Translations under genes and position numbers: made by a program
Part shown: positions 42,079 to 50,281 of the stretch, piece after piece
Layout of the letters: the number at the start of each line of letters is the position of its first letter
How positions within the stretch are numbered: the stretch's first letter is position 1
Source: Bacteroidales bacterium
GTDB taxonomy: Bacteria; Bacteroidota; Bacteroidia; Bacteroidales; Marinilabiliaceae
Reading direction: 5' to 3'
Length of the DNA stretch: 64,000 nt
Assembly (NCBI GenBank): GCA_017960905.1
Contig: JAGCYH010000023.1
Span: forward strand, 1-64,000
The notes under the pieces: model-generated
Told to the model about the DNA's origin: nothing
Database searches by the model: none
Seen by the model: the letters and a program-made list of their open reading frames with translations, nothing else

Positions 42079-44634
42079 TTAATAATTCTTCACAACATCT
42101 TTGAGGGCGCTGGCGAAGATGAGGTAACCGGTGTTGCCGGCTATGGTGCCTTCGTTTTGTCCCCAGAGGAAGGGCCAGTCGTCGTAGTTCTCGAAGTGGT
42201 CGGGCTTGCGGAAGAGGATGCCCGGCGCCATATTGCCCGGAATGAACGAGAAGTCGGCGCGGTTGTTGCCGTAGAATACTGCTTTAGGCCTTGTTGCGCC
42301 TACGGCGGCAACAAGTGAGTAGTTGTGGTACGGATGGCAGCCGTACAAGTAAGCCGATGCGCGGAAGACATAGTCTTTGCTGATGATATCGGGGTAATAC
42401 TTGTTGGCAAATGCTATTGTAGTGCCGAACGAAGCCACAGCGGGGCTGCTTGCCCAGTTACCCAAACCGATGGGCACGCTGTATGGGTTGTCGTTCGCGA
42501 GCGATTCGACGTATTCTTTGTATTTCTCAATGTACGGACGCAGTTTCTCTTTGTAATCGTCGTTCATGTAAGGCATTGCGTCGAGCGCGGTCTGTATGGT
42601 AAAGCTTACGTTGCGGTCGAGGGCTTTCCAAATCTGTTCTTCGAACTTGTCGAGATACTGTTTTTCGCCTGTTGCAGCGTATAGCTGCACATTGGCGCCC
42701 AGACTGCCCATGTTGCGCATCGAGAGGCTGTCGTGTTCGCCGCTCAGATGGCGGTTGCCCCATTGGTCGGTTATTTCGGCCGATTCTTTAAACAGTCGTT
42801 TCGACTGTGTCAGAGCGCGTTGCGCCAAGTCGTCGTTGAAGCCTTTGAGTACACGGCTTGCGGCGGCGAACACCGTCGCCGCGCGCTCGTCGAGTCGCGG
42901 ATTGCGCGTAGTGAACGCCCACATGTCGTCTTTCGTGCCGCTCGACTTGCCATCGACCGACTTCTGGTATGGTTTCAGACGCGGGTCGTAGTGCAGACCG
43001 TCGGTTATCGATGCTGCGTCGCCCAAGTGGTGGTAGTTGTCGAGCACGGCGTTCGATAGGGTAGAGGCCATGTGGCCGATCTGCTCGGCTTGTGCAACCA
43101 GATTGAGCACTCCGTGCTCAATATATTGCAGAATGTCGGCTTTGCCATCGGGGCGGTGCAAGTCGACGTAGCGCTGCTCGTGGCTCACGAAGGTCTCGTC
43201 GCGTTCGGAGCGGAACAGATTCCATGCGCGCACTAAGCTCTCAACCACGCTTATGTTCGAGCCTGTCTCAATGTCAAAGTCACCCGCGTCGAAGTATCCG
43301 CCAACGTTGAGCCCCGGAATGAGTTCGTAGGGCTTGTATTTGGTGTCGGTCGTAGGGCCTTGGTAGTGCAGGTCGAAGTGGTCGCTGGGCGGTGCTTGCA
43401 GATAACCTTCTTTGAACGGCTCGCCGTGCCATATCCTATATCCCTCATTTACAGTCATGTGGTTCATGTGTATCGGAATCCACACATCGCTTGTGGCATC
43501 GGTGATTTTGTCGTAGACGTTGTCGCCAATGATGAAGTTGTTTGTCTTCGTGTCGCCATATTTAATATAGTAAACGCCGGGTTCTTTCACGCTCGTGAAG
43601 TCGAAGCGGGCATAGTTGTACTTGAAGTATTTGCCCCACAAGTCGGTCTTTCCGGTGAAAACTTTGGCCTCGGTGCCGTCTTCTTTTATCTGGTAAACCG
43701 ACGCTTCAGAGCGAACTTCGTCGTTGGCATCTATCTCTATTACAGCTACTTTGGGCTGTTGCTGAATATATCCCACTTGCGAGAACCCGATGTTCGGCTC
43801 GCGTATCCAACCTGGTACTGCGTTCGGCTCTACGGTCCATGTTATCACTTTGCCTGTTTTGCCTGCCGGCAAAACACTGCGCAGCACAAACCAGCCGTTC
43901 TGTGCCAGTATGCGGCCGTCGTAAAGCGCCAGCTCGGCATCGTCCGACGAGATTCTTATCATTCGTTCGGGCGCGTCAGATGCCATCGTTATCGAGTGGC
44001 CTGTTGCCAATGGTTTTGGATCAATGAATTGGTCGGTTCCGCGGTCGTCGTATGTCTTGAACCCTTTGAACTGGCGAGGTTTCTCGCTGTTGGGGCGTGT
44101 TACGGTCTCGCTTGCCGTGTAGCGCGGGAACAGATTGGGGCGGCCGTCCATCAAGTATGTTTTTGCCCAATACTGCGAAGGCAGGAATTCGAGGTTGAAA
44201 CCGGCATCGCCTGCAAGTGCTTCAGGTACAGGCTCATCGAGGTAAACGGCAATCTCAACTGCTTTTCCTTTGCCTGTAACCACCACGCGCGAGTTGAAGT
44301 CGTAATCGTCGTATCGAAGTTTCACTTCGATACTGTTATCTTCCTTATTTACAATTCTGTCGGTGGTTTTTGGCACCAAGTCCCACTGTTCGGGCGTTTT
44401 CGACAGACGCACCGCGCCGCCTTGCACCGTGCGCACTCCGTGATGAATAATCTCAATACCTGAATTCTTCTCGTCGTTGAAACCGCCATTGAACGTGTTG
44501 CTGTAAACCAGCACATTGACGCCTCGTGTCTCGAAATACTCAAGGTCGTTGATTTTCAGCGGCTCTTGCGTCTCTTTTTTGCCGCAGGCTACTGCCGCCA
44601 AAAGTATCGCAGAACAAATTAGAGTTTTTTTCAT
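42079..44634 (-). CDS. Surface lipoprotein GH9 endoglucanase
   Basis: 851 aa. Lipobox LLAAVACGKK (Cys at about 17) predicts a lipoprotein, likely surface-exposed. An N-terminal beta-rich region (to about 280) and an Ig-like CelD_N module (GFSQVGYIQQQPKVAVIEI) precede the GH9 (alpha/alpha)6 barrel. Catalytic Asp lies in GGYFDAGDFD and the acid Glu in WGQNEGTIAGN near the C-terminus. GH9 enzymes cut beta-1,4-glucan; lipoprotein GH9s of Bacteroides act on xyloglucan or mixed-linkage glucan. It diverges from a CE15-like esterase gene. No SusC/D pair is nearby, so this is not a full utilisation locus in this window. Confidence 0.92.
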   Translation of the reverse strand: MKKTLICSAILLAAVACGKKETQEPLKINDLEYFETRGVNVLVYSNTFNGGFNDEKNSGIEIIHHGVRTVQGGAVRLSKTPEQWDLVPKTTDRIVNKEDNSIEVKLRYDDYDFNSRVVVTGKGKAVEIAVYLDEPVPEALAGDAGFNLEFLPSQYWAKTYLMDGRPNLFPRYTASETVTRPNSEKPRQFKGFKTYDDRGTDQFIDPKPLATGHSITMASDAPERMIRISSDDAELALYDGRILAQNGWFVLRSVLPAGKTGKVITWTVEPNAVPGWIREPNIGFSQVGYIQQQPKVAVIEIDANDEVRSEASVYQIKEDGTEAKVFTGKTDLWGKYFKYNYARFDFTSVKEPGVYYIKYGDTKTNNFIIGDNVYDKITDATSDVWIPIHMNHMTVNEGYRIWHGEPFKEGYLQAPPSDHFDLHYQGPTTDTKYKPYELIPGLNVGGYFDAGDFDIETGSNISVVESLVRAWNLFRSERDETFVSHEQRYVDLHRPDGKADILQYIEHGVLNLVAQAEQIGHMASTLSNAVLDNYHHLGDAASITDGLHYDPRLKPYQKSVDGKSSGTKDDMWAFTTRNPRLDERAATVFAAASRVLKGFNDDLAQRALTQSKRLFKESAEITDQWGNRHLSGEHDSLSMRNMGSLGANVQLYAATGEKQYLDKFEEQIWKALDRNVSFTIQTALDAMPYMNDDYKEKLRPYIEKYKEYVESLANDNPYSVPIGLGNWASSPAVASFGTTIAFANKYYPDIISKDYVFRASAYLYGCHPYHNYSLVAAVGATRPKAVFYGNNRADFSFIPGNMAPGILFRKPDHFENYDDWPFLWGQNEGTIAGNTGYLIFASALKDVVKNY

Positions 44635-44772
44635 TTGTTGTTGTTTTAAATGTTAATAAAAATATGCAGTTTTTTTACTGTTTATCAATGTTTTAAGCTA
44701 TCGATTGATGCTGTTCGTCTGTTTTGGTGATTGTCTTTTGTGTTTTTTTTAGAGAAAAAAATCATCTGAAAA

Positions 44773-44803
44773 TTGTTATTGCGCAAATATAGACGTAATT
44801 TTG
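44773..44803 (+). promoter_or_regulatory. Promoter of the CE15-SGNH-C39 operon
   Basis: TTG at 44773-44775, a 20-nt gap, then TAATTTTG at 44796-44803; the ATG at 44835 is 31 nt on. A minus-strand TATATTTG at 44784-44791 overlaps it and could serve the divergent GH9 gene. Confidence 0.7.
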
Positions 44804-44834
44804 AAAAATAATATCTTTTTACAAAAAAAATGCT

Positions 44835-46049
44835 ATGAATAACAAGAAAATTCTTTTGATGAGTGTTTTTGCGGCGTCTGTGGCTTCGGCGCAAGAGCTG
44901 CCTACTACATTCAGTGTTGAAAACTCGGGCAAAAATGTAAAAATTACTGCGCCCAAAGCCGATTACTGCAATCCGTTGCTTCCCGACCCGTTCGTGTTCA
45001 ACGACGGCTCGTATAGCGCCAAGTATGCTGACTGGGAGCGCCACCGCAACGAGGTGGCGCGTATGGTACAGGACCTCGAAATAGGCCCGCGCCCTGAGTT
45101 TCAGAGTGTTACATCTTCGTTCGACACAAAAGACTCGACTCTCACAATCAATGTCAAATGCGCCAAAGGCACATTGACATTCACGTCGAAGATTCGCATT
45201 CCCAAAGGCGACGGCCCGTTCCCTGTGATGATAGGTATGAACATGCCCTCGGGCTCTATCAATCCGATGCTTCTCGATGGCTGTATTCTCGTGCCGTTCC
45301 GTCACGACCAGATTATCAAGAGCAGCCACCAGGCCGTCCGCGACGACAATGCGCAGTTCTATCAAATGTTCCCTGAACTGACTCACACCAGTGGCAATTA
45401 TTCGGGCTGGTCGTGGGCTGTCAGCCGCCTTATCGATGCTATTTTCCAGCAGCAGCAGCAGATAAGAGCCGATGTGAAACACATCGGCGTCACGGGTTGC
45501 TCCTATGCCGGCAAGATGGCCATGTATGCTGGCGCCTTCGATGAGCGCATCGCGCTCACCATTATTCAAGAGTCGGGTGGTGGTGGTGTAAACGCCTGGC
45601 GTGTAAGCGATTACTACACCGAAACGACAACTCACAACGTTGAACGTGTCGACAACACCAACTATTCGTGGTTCAGTCCGGCTCTCAAAGAGCGTTTCAA
45701 CGGACATCTGGACCAACTGCCGTTCGACCACCATCAGATAATAGCTATGATAGCACCTCGCGCTGTGCTTGTGCTCGGAAACCCCGATTTTGAGTGGCTT
45801 TGCGACTATTCGGGTTATATCTCGAGTTACGCTGCAAGCTACGTATGGCGCAAATTCGGCATCGCCGACCGCTTCGGTTACGTAGTCTTGGGCGGCCATA
45901 ACCACTGCATGGCCTGCGACGAGCAAAACGAGGCTGTCGCTCGTTTTGTCGATAAGTTCCTCTTCGACCGTGAGGTCGATACCAACATCGAGAACTCCGG
46001 CATGTTTAAATACATCGACACACGCCGTTGGATGAAGAATTGGAAGTAA
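44835..46049 (+). CDS. CE15-like glucuronoyl esterase (alpha/beta hydrolase)
   Basis: 404 aa with a signal peptide ending near ASVASAQ. The alpha/beta-hydrolase core resembles CE15: nucleophile Ser223 in GVTGCSYAGKMA, acid Glu246 in IIQESGGGGVNAWR, and His355 in LGGHNHCMA. CE15 enzymes split ester bonds between lignin alcohols and 4-O-methyl-glucuronic acid on xylan. One oddity: the residue after the nucleophile is Tyr224, where characterised CE15 enzymes have a conserved Arg (GCSR) in the oxyanion hole. Substrate may therefore differ. Next gene starts 46 nt on. Confidence 0.8.
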   Translation: MNNKKILLMSVFAASVASAQELPTTFSVENSGKNVKITAPKADYCNPLLPDPFVFNDGSYSAKYADWERHRNEVARMVQDLEIGPRPEFQSVTSSFDTKDSTLTINVKCAKGTLTFTSKIRIPKGDGPFPVMIGMNMPSGSINPMLLDGCILVPFRHDQIIKSSHQAVRDDNAQFYQMFPELTHTSGNYSGWSWAVSRLIDAIFQQQQQIRADVKHIGVTGCSYAGKMAMYAGAFDERIALTIIQESGGGGVNAWRVSDYYTETTTHNVERVDNTNYSWFSPALKERFNGHLDQLPFDHHQIIAMIAPRAVLVLGNPDFEWLCDYSGYISSYAASYVWRKFGIADRFGYVVLGGHNHCMACDEQNEAVARFVDKFLFDREVDTNIENSGMFKYIDTRRWMKNWK

Positions 46050-46095
46050 TTGATAATAAATGCAATAAAAGTTGTTTAAAACGCAGAAGTGTATT

Positions 46096-46737
46096 ATGGG
46101 AAAATCATTTGTTCTCGTGCTAGCGCTCGCCCTGACGGCGTGCGCAACAAAAAATGATAATGTGAAAGTGGCGTGCATAGGCGATAGCATAACCGAAGGT
46201 TATGCCATTGAATATCAGAGTGTTAATTCGTATCCCGCCCAGCTGGCAAAGCAGCTGGGTAAAGGCTACGAGGTGATGAATTTCGGCCGTTGCTCCACCA
46301 CTATGATGACCGACGGCGACGTGCCATACTGGTCGGTGTCGGAGTATGCCAACGCTATGACGTACGATGCCAACATAGTTGTCATCAAGCTTGGCACCAA
46401 CGATTCGAAAACATACCAGTGGAATGCCGACAAGTTCCGCCAGTCGTATCAATCGATGATTGATACGCTGCTCGCCAAAAAGCCGCAGCCACAGATAAAA
46501 CTCTGTACGCCAGTGCCAGCCTATTCGCATGCATGGGAGATTTCCGACTCGGTGATTGTCGGCAGCGTCATTCCCATTGTTAACGATTTGGCCGCTCGTA
46601 ACAACCTGCAAGTCATCGATTTGTACACGCCTATGTCGGGGCATCCCGAGCTGTTTGTCGAAGACGGCATTCACCCCAATGAGGACGGTGCCAAGGCTAT
46701 TGCCGAAATAGTGGCAAAGACCATAAAAAAAGACTAA
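46096..46737 (+). CDS. SGNH/GDSL hydrolase lipoprotein (probable acetyl esterase)
   Basis: 213 aa from ATG at 46096; the frame extends 8 codons up but this start gives a clean lipobox (ALALTACATK). SGNH blocks: GDSITEG (Ser), FGRCSTTM (Gly), GTNDSKT (Asn) and DGIHPN (Asp-His). Such enzymes deacetylate plant polysaccharides or release sialic O-acetyl groups. Placement after the CE15-like esterase and opposite GH9 favours plant hemicellulose. 18 nt to the next gene. Confidence 0.88.
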   Translation: MGKSFVLVLALALTACATKNDNVKVACIGDSITEGYAIEYQSVNSYPAQLAKQLGKGYEVMNFGRCSTTMMTDGDVPYWSVSEYANAMTYDANIVVIKLGTNDSKTYQWNADKFRQSYQSMIDTLLAKKPQPQIKLCTPVPAYSHAWEISDSVIVGSVIPIVNDLAARNNLQVIDLYTPMSGHPELFVEDGIHPNEDGAKAIAEIVAKTIKKD

Positions 46738-46755
46738 AAGGTAAAGCGCTTAGAA

Positions 46756-47484
46756 ATGAGACAATTAGAGATGGCTCGTGCTGTGGGTTTCTTTGCCATA
46801 TCGGCATTCTTTCTGACGAGCTGTACTAACGCTGTAAATGCTTCAGTATCAGTCGATACTGAAGCCGATACGGCATCAGCTTCGCTGATAGACAGTTTTG
46901 GCCGAATGACACAGGAGGAGTTGGCTTACGTGCGCGAGAATTATCTTGTGGCGCCATCGCCTTACACCAACGACAACCGCCATCCGTCGTCGTATGTCAT
47001 TTCGCCCAATCCGGCCCCCGACACGCAGACCGGCGTGGAGTGTTCGGCGTGCTCGAGCGCATATATCTTGCGTTTTTATGGCGAAAGCGCCGATGGCGTT
47101 GAGCTATACAACCAGCCGACGTTCCCTTGCAAATTCAGTGCCGGTGCCTTCCCGATGTGCTTCAGACGTCTTTTCAATGAGCAATATTCAGATTTCACAG
47201 TCGAATACTACACTGGCACTACCGATGATTTGAAAAATGCAGTCAGTCAGGGTGTGCCAGTGATAGCACTTTTGCTTTATAATGGTTCTATTATGCACTA
47301 TGTGCCTGTGGTTGGCTACGACGAATCGCATTTTTACATTCAGGACTCAGTCCGAGAGTTCAGAAATGTCGATGACAACAACGACTATAACGAATCGATT
47401 GAATTACAGACTTTTGATGCTATGTGGAATATACCTATTGAGTCTTGCAGTCGGCTGTTCGTCGTTGTACGGAAGAAGAGGTAA
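46756..47484 (+). CDS. C39-like cysteine peptidase lipoprotein
   Basis: 242 aa. Lipobox FFLTSCTN (Cys at about 23). The papain-like C39 core shows a Gln upstream of the Cys in QTGVECSACSSAYILRFYG, His in IMHYVPVVGYDESHFYIQD and the Asp at its end. This form is stand-alone, without an ABC transporter. It is probably a surface or periplasmic peptidase or a transglutaminase-like relative; substrate unknown. It is the last gene before the A+T-rich cassette, and no terminator is obvious in the 76 nt after it. Confidence 0.75.
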   Translation: MRQLEMARAVGFFAISAFFLTSCTNAVNASVSVDTEADTASASLIDSFGRMTQEELAYVRENYLVAPSPYTNDNRHPSSYVISPNPAPDTQTGVECSACSSAYILRFYGESADGVELYNQPTFPCKFSAGAFPMCFRRLFNEQYSDFTVEYYTGTTDDLKNAVSQGVPVIALLLYNGSIMHYVPVVGYDESHFYIQDSVREFRNVDDNNDYNESIELQTFDAMWNIPIESCSRLFVVVRKKR

Positions 47485-47523
47485 AGAGGGAATACTAATA
47501 CAAACTTCTGCCACGATTTGGCG

Positions 47524-47542
47524 TATCTTTGTTATACTTTTG
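47524..47542 (+). promoter_or_regulatory. Candidate promoter/operator of the WYL gene
   Basis: Two overlapping -7 matches, TATCTTTG (47524-47531) and TACTTTTG (47535-47542), with a short inverted repeat GTAT-N7-ATAC across 47523-47537. WYL regulators of this type usually repress their own promoter, so this is a candidate operator. No well-spaced -33. Confidence 0.4.
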
Positions 47543-47560
47543 CAGAAAAAATAAAGAAAT

Positions 47561-48493
47561 ATGAATAACGACAGGGGACAAAGTTTGATAACGAAATACG
47601 TCTGGGTGATAGATACCATATATCGCAAGCATAAGATATCGTTCAAGGAACTGAACAAGTTGTGGCTCCAAGATGACATCAGCAGAGGTGTTGAAATACC
47701 CAAACGCACCTTCGACAACTGGCGTTATGTCATCTGGGATATGTTCGGTATTAATATCGTCAATGAGAATCGTGGAGAGTACCGTTATTATATTGAGAAC
47801 GAGGATGATATCAGTAATAATGGACTCTGCAACTGGCTATACAACACATTCTGTGTAAGCAATGCTCTGGCTAATAGCCAGAGCATCAAAGATCGTATCA
47901 TTCTGGAATACGTGCCGTCTGGCCAGTACTACCTGCAACCCATCATCGAGGCAATGAAGGAAAGCCATGTACTCAACATGACTTATCATTTTTATTGGAA
48001 AGAAGAGGATAAGAATTTCGATGTTCAGCCGTATTGTGTGAAGCTTTTTCGTCAGCGTTGGTACTTGATTGCTCGTAGCACCTCTCCATATTATTACGAA
48101 AAAGGCCCACGAATCTATTCCCTTGACCGTATCAAAAATCTTCAAGCAAAAGACGAGACTTTTGAAATGCCAAAGGACTGGAAGGCCAAAGAGTTCTTTG
48201 ATGGCTGTTTTGGAATCATAACCGGGCAGTCTGTCAAAATCCAACCTGTTAAGTTGAAGGTTTCGGCAGAACAGGCCAACTATATCCGTGACTTGAAGAT
48301 GCACGAGTCGCAAGAAGAGATAGAACGCAACGATGAATATAGTATCTTCACCTTCAACCTCCGTCCTGAGTACGACTTTCTGCAGGAGCTACTTTGGAAT
48401 GGTGAAGACATGGAGGTACTTGAACCCTACTGGCTCCGCAAAGAGATTGCCGGTAAGATTAAGAGAATGTGGAACAAATACAAAGATGACTAA
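47561..48493 (+). CDS. WYL-domain transcriptional regulator (BrxR/CapW-like)
   Basis: 310 aa. An N-terminal winged-helix region (about 10-70: FKELNKLWLQDDISRG, FDNWRYVIWDMFGI) is followed by a WYL domain (about 130-205: VLNMTYHFYWKEED, QRWYLIARS, YSLDRI) and a WCX-like C-terminus ending WLRKEIAGKIKRMW. Such proteins regulate phage-defence operons (BREX, CBASS) and are thought to sense a ligand or damage signal. It is the first gene of the cassette and lies 2 nt before the nuclease gene. No counterpart to this regulator type is seen elsewhere in the window. Confidence 0.88.
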   Translation: MNNDRGQSLITKYVWVIDTIYRKHKISFKELNKLWLQDDISRGVEIPKRTFDNWRYVIWDMFGINIVNENRGEYRYYIENEDDISNNGLCNWLYNTFCVSNALANSQSIKDRIILEYVPSGQYYLQPIIEAMKESHVLNMTYHFYWKEEDKNFDVQPYCVKLFRQRWYLIARSTSPYYYEKGPRIYSLDRIKNLQAKDETFEMPKDWKAKEFFDGCFGIITGQSVKIQPVKLKVSAEQANYIRDLKMHESQEEIERNDEYSIFTFNLRPEYDFLQELLWNGEDMEVLEPYWLRKEIAGKIKRMWNKYKDD

Positions 48494-48495
48494 AT

Positions 48496-49668
48496 ATGGA
48501 AGATTTAGAACTGAGTAATATTATAAAGTATGGGCAGGAGGTTTCAGAGATTATCAAAAGTGATCATTCACATAGGCCTTTCCGTCTGAATGTTATAGAC
48601 GCAGCATGTCGAGGACGGTTCAAAGAAACTGGCCATAGTTTGGTGCTAGCAGATATGCTTCGTTATCCTAGCATACAATCGTCTTTCTTAGAAACATTCC
48701 TGGGTTTACGGCATGATTTTTTAGAAGTTAAACCCGAGGAAAAAGTCGAGGAAGGTAGCATGGATGTAACACTAAAAGGTGAAGATATCTTCATCATTGT
48801 TGAGAATAAGGTTAATGCAGCAAAAGAACAAGAGAGGCAGGTGTATAGATATGTTCACAATATAGAGAAGAAAGGTTATTCCCTTTCTCAAATATATGTG
48901 GTATATCTTAACCCCACAAACAGGAGCAGGCCTTCTAATTATTCCCTTTGTGACGAAAAAAATGAACACAATGTGTTTGAGAAACTGGGTGATGACCATT
49001 TCCGAGTTCTGTCTTATAAATATGACATCACAACTTGGCTCAGAAAAATACAAAAACAAAAATCCATAAATGATGAACCGAATATAAACAGCGCATTAGA
49101 CCAATATATAGATTTTTTAGAAAACAAATTTCAAACATCACCATTAGATAAGGCTATGAACAGAAAAATTAATGATTACCTATTGAAGGAACTCAAAATA
49201 GAAGATAAAACTTTGAAAGAACAGATTGAAGATCTTGTCAATCTGCGAAACAACACTGATAAACTGCTTAAAGCCATTGATAATCTCAAAGCAGATAAGA
49301 GTAATAAACTGATAGAAGAATGGAAAAATACGATTGAACAAAAATTGGGCATTAAACTCCTACATGACGAACACTCATTTGGTGTCCGGCTTAATAATGG
49401 AGTCTGGTTGGGAGTGTGGGATGGAGAATACCAAAATTCAAAATCAAAAGAATTTCCCACTTATTGGGGTTTTCAGTATAATTCAAAAGATATGGACGAA
49501 CTCTACAATCAAGAAATCAATACTCTTATCAAGACTCTTATCGAAAAAGCTGGAATAAAAGATGATAGCAAACCAGAAACCGATTGGATAGCTTGGCACA
49601 CCACAAATAATGGAGTTGATGAATTCATTTCTTTATATAAAGGTGCTGAAAAAATGGGTCTGCTCTAA
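48496..49668 (+). CDS. PD-(D/E)XK nuclease superfamily protein
   Basis: 390 aa. The nuclease core is near the N-terminus: GSMDVTL (Asp90), IIVENKVNAAKEQERQVYRY with Glu103-x-Lys105 and a downstream Gln/Tyr. This matches the PDDEXK_4-type family often found in defence loci. The C-terminal half is helical and Lys-rich (about 210-280), then a mixed domain with Trp-rich segments (VWLGVWDGEYQ, TDWIAWHTTN). It is the most A+T-rich gene in the window: the line at 49141-49200 has 17 G or C of 60. Target, DNA or RNA, unknown. Confidence 0.82.
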   Translation: MEDLELSNIIKYGQEVSEIIKSDHSHRPFRLNVIDAACRGRFKETGHSLVLADMLRYPSIQSSFLETFLGLRHDFLEVKPEEKVEEGSMDVTLKGEDIFIIVENKVNAAKEQERQVYRYVHNIEKKGYSLSQIYVVYLNPTNRSRPSNYSLCDEKNEHNVFEKLGDDHFRVLSYKYDITTWLRKIQKQKSINDEPNINSALDQYIDFLENKFQTSPLDKAMNRKINDYLLKELKIEDKTLKEQIEDLVNLRNNTDKLLKAIDNLKADKSNKLIEEWKNTIEQKLGIKLLHDEHSFGVRLNNGVWLGVWDGEYQNSKSKEFPTYWGFQYNSKDMDELYNQEINTLIKTLIEKAGIKDDSKPETDWIAWHTTNNGVDEFISLYKGAEKMGLL

Positions 49669-49677
49669 TTCTATCAA

Positions 49678-50190
49678 ATGACAACCTACATTTCCAACTC
49701 CGACCACTACAAAGAAGTGCTTTCACGGGTACAATCCGTGAAGTACATGCTTTGGATTGGCACTGCCGACATAAAAGACCTTTACGTGGAGTTGGGCAAA
49801 GAGAAGAAGCCATTTCTGGCTATCATTGCCCAACTTATCCGGCGTGGTGTTGAGGTGCGGCTTATACATGCAAAGGAGCCAGGCCCGAATTTTCGGGAGG
49901 ATTTTGATAAGTATCCTGTTCTGTATGACCGCTTGGAGCGAGTGCTTTGTCCTCGTGTTCATTTCAAGATGTTTGTTTTTGACGGGAAAGAAGTTTATAT
50001 CGGTAGTGCAAACCTTACCGGTGCCGGAATAGGAATGAAGACCGATAACAAAAGAAACTTTGAAGCTGGCATCCTTACTGATGCCCCAGAAATTGTGGAA
50101 CAAGCAATGAACCAGTTCGATGAGGTATGGATTGGTAAATATTGTAAGGCCTGCAAACGTCGAGACTTTTGTGCAGACCCAATAGCCTGA
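49678..50190 (+). CDS. Single-HKD phospholipase D-like nuclease with Cys motif
   Basis: 170 aa. One HKD site: His95-x-Lys97-x4-Asp102 in VHFKMFVFD, then GSANLTGAG with Ser110 and Asn112. Single-HKD proteins of this size (Nuc, BfiI-type) are dimers that cut nucleic acid without metal. The C-terminus has Cys156-x2-Cys159-x5-Cys165 (YCKACKRRDFC), which may bind zinc or an Fe-S cluster with one more ligand. It starts 9 nt after the PD-(D/E)XK gene. It could instead process phospholipid, but context favours a nuclease. Confidence 0.85.
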   Translation: MTTYISNSDHYKEVLSRVQSVKYMLWIGTADIKDLYVELGKEKKPFLAIIAQLIRRGVEVRLIHAKEPGPNFREDFDKYPVLYDRLERVLCPRVHFKMFVFDGKEVYIGSANLTGAGIGMKTDNKRNFEAGILTDAPEIVEQAMNQFDEVWIGKYCKACKRRDFCADPIA

Positions 50191-50241
50191 TTTTTTTAAT
50201 AATAGCATTTTTCTACGACCTCTGCCACCGTTTGGCTTACG

Positions 50242-50276
50242 TTCAATATTACTTTGTGCAAAAAAGTAATATTGAA
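50242..50276 (+). promoter_or_regulatory. 14-bp perfect inverted repeat before the DnaE-like gene
   Basis: TTCAATATTACTTT (50242-50255) and AAAGTAATATTGAA (50263-50276) surround a 7-nt loop, ending 5 nt before the ATG. The first arm contains a near -7 sequence (TACTTTG), with TTTG at 50231 upstream. It is either an operator over an internal promoter or a hairpin limiting translation. There is no U-run, so it is not a terminator. Confidence 0.65.
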
Positions 50277-50281
50277 AGAAC

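Noticed and set aside
44685..46190. A 501-codon open frame on the minus strand opposite the CE15-like gene
   Set aside because: It is antisense to a gene with a clear signal peptide, catalytic triad and promoter. Its translation has no recognisable motif and is rich in residues produced by reading the opposite strand.
47485..47560. Left attachment site matching the tRNA-Leu 3' end
   Set aside because: By eye no stretch of the tRNA 3' end is repeated here or elsewhere in the window.
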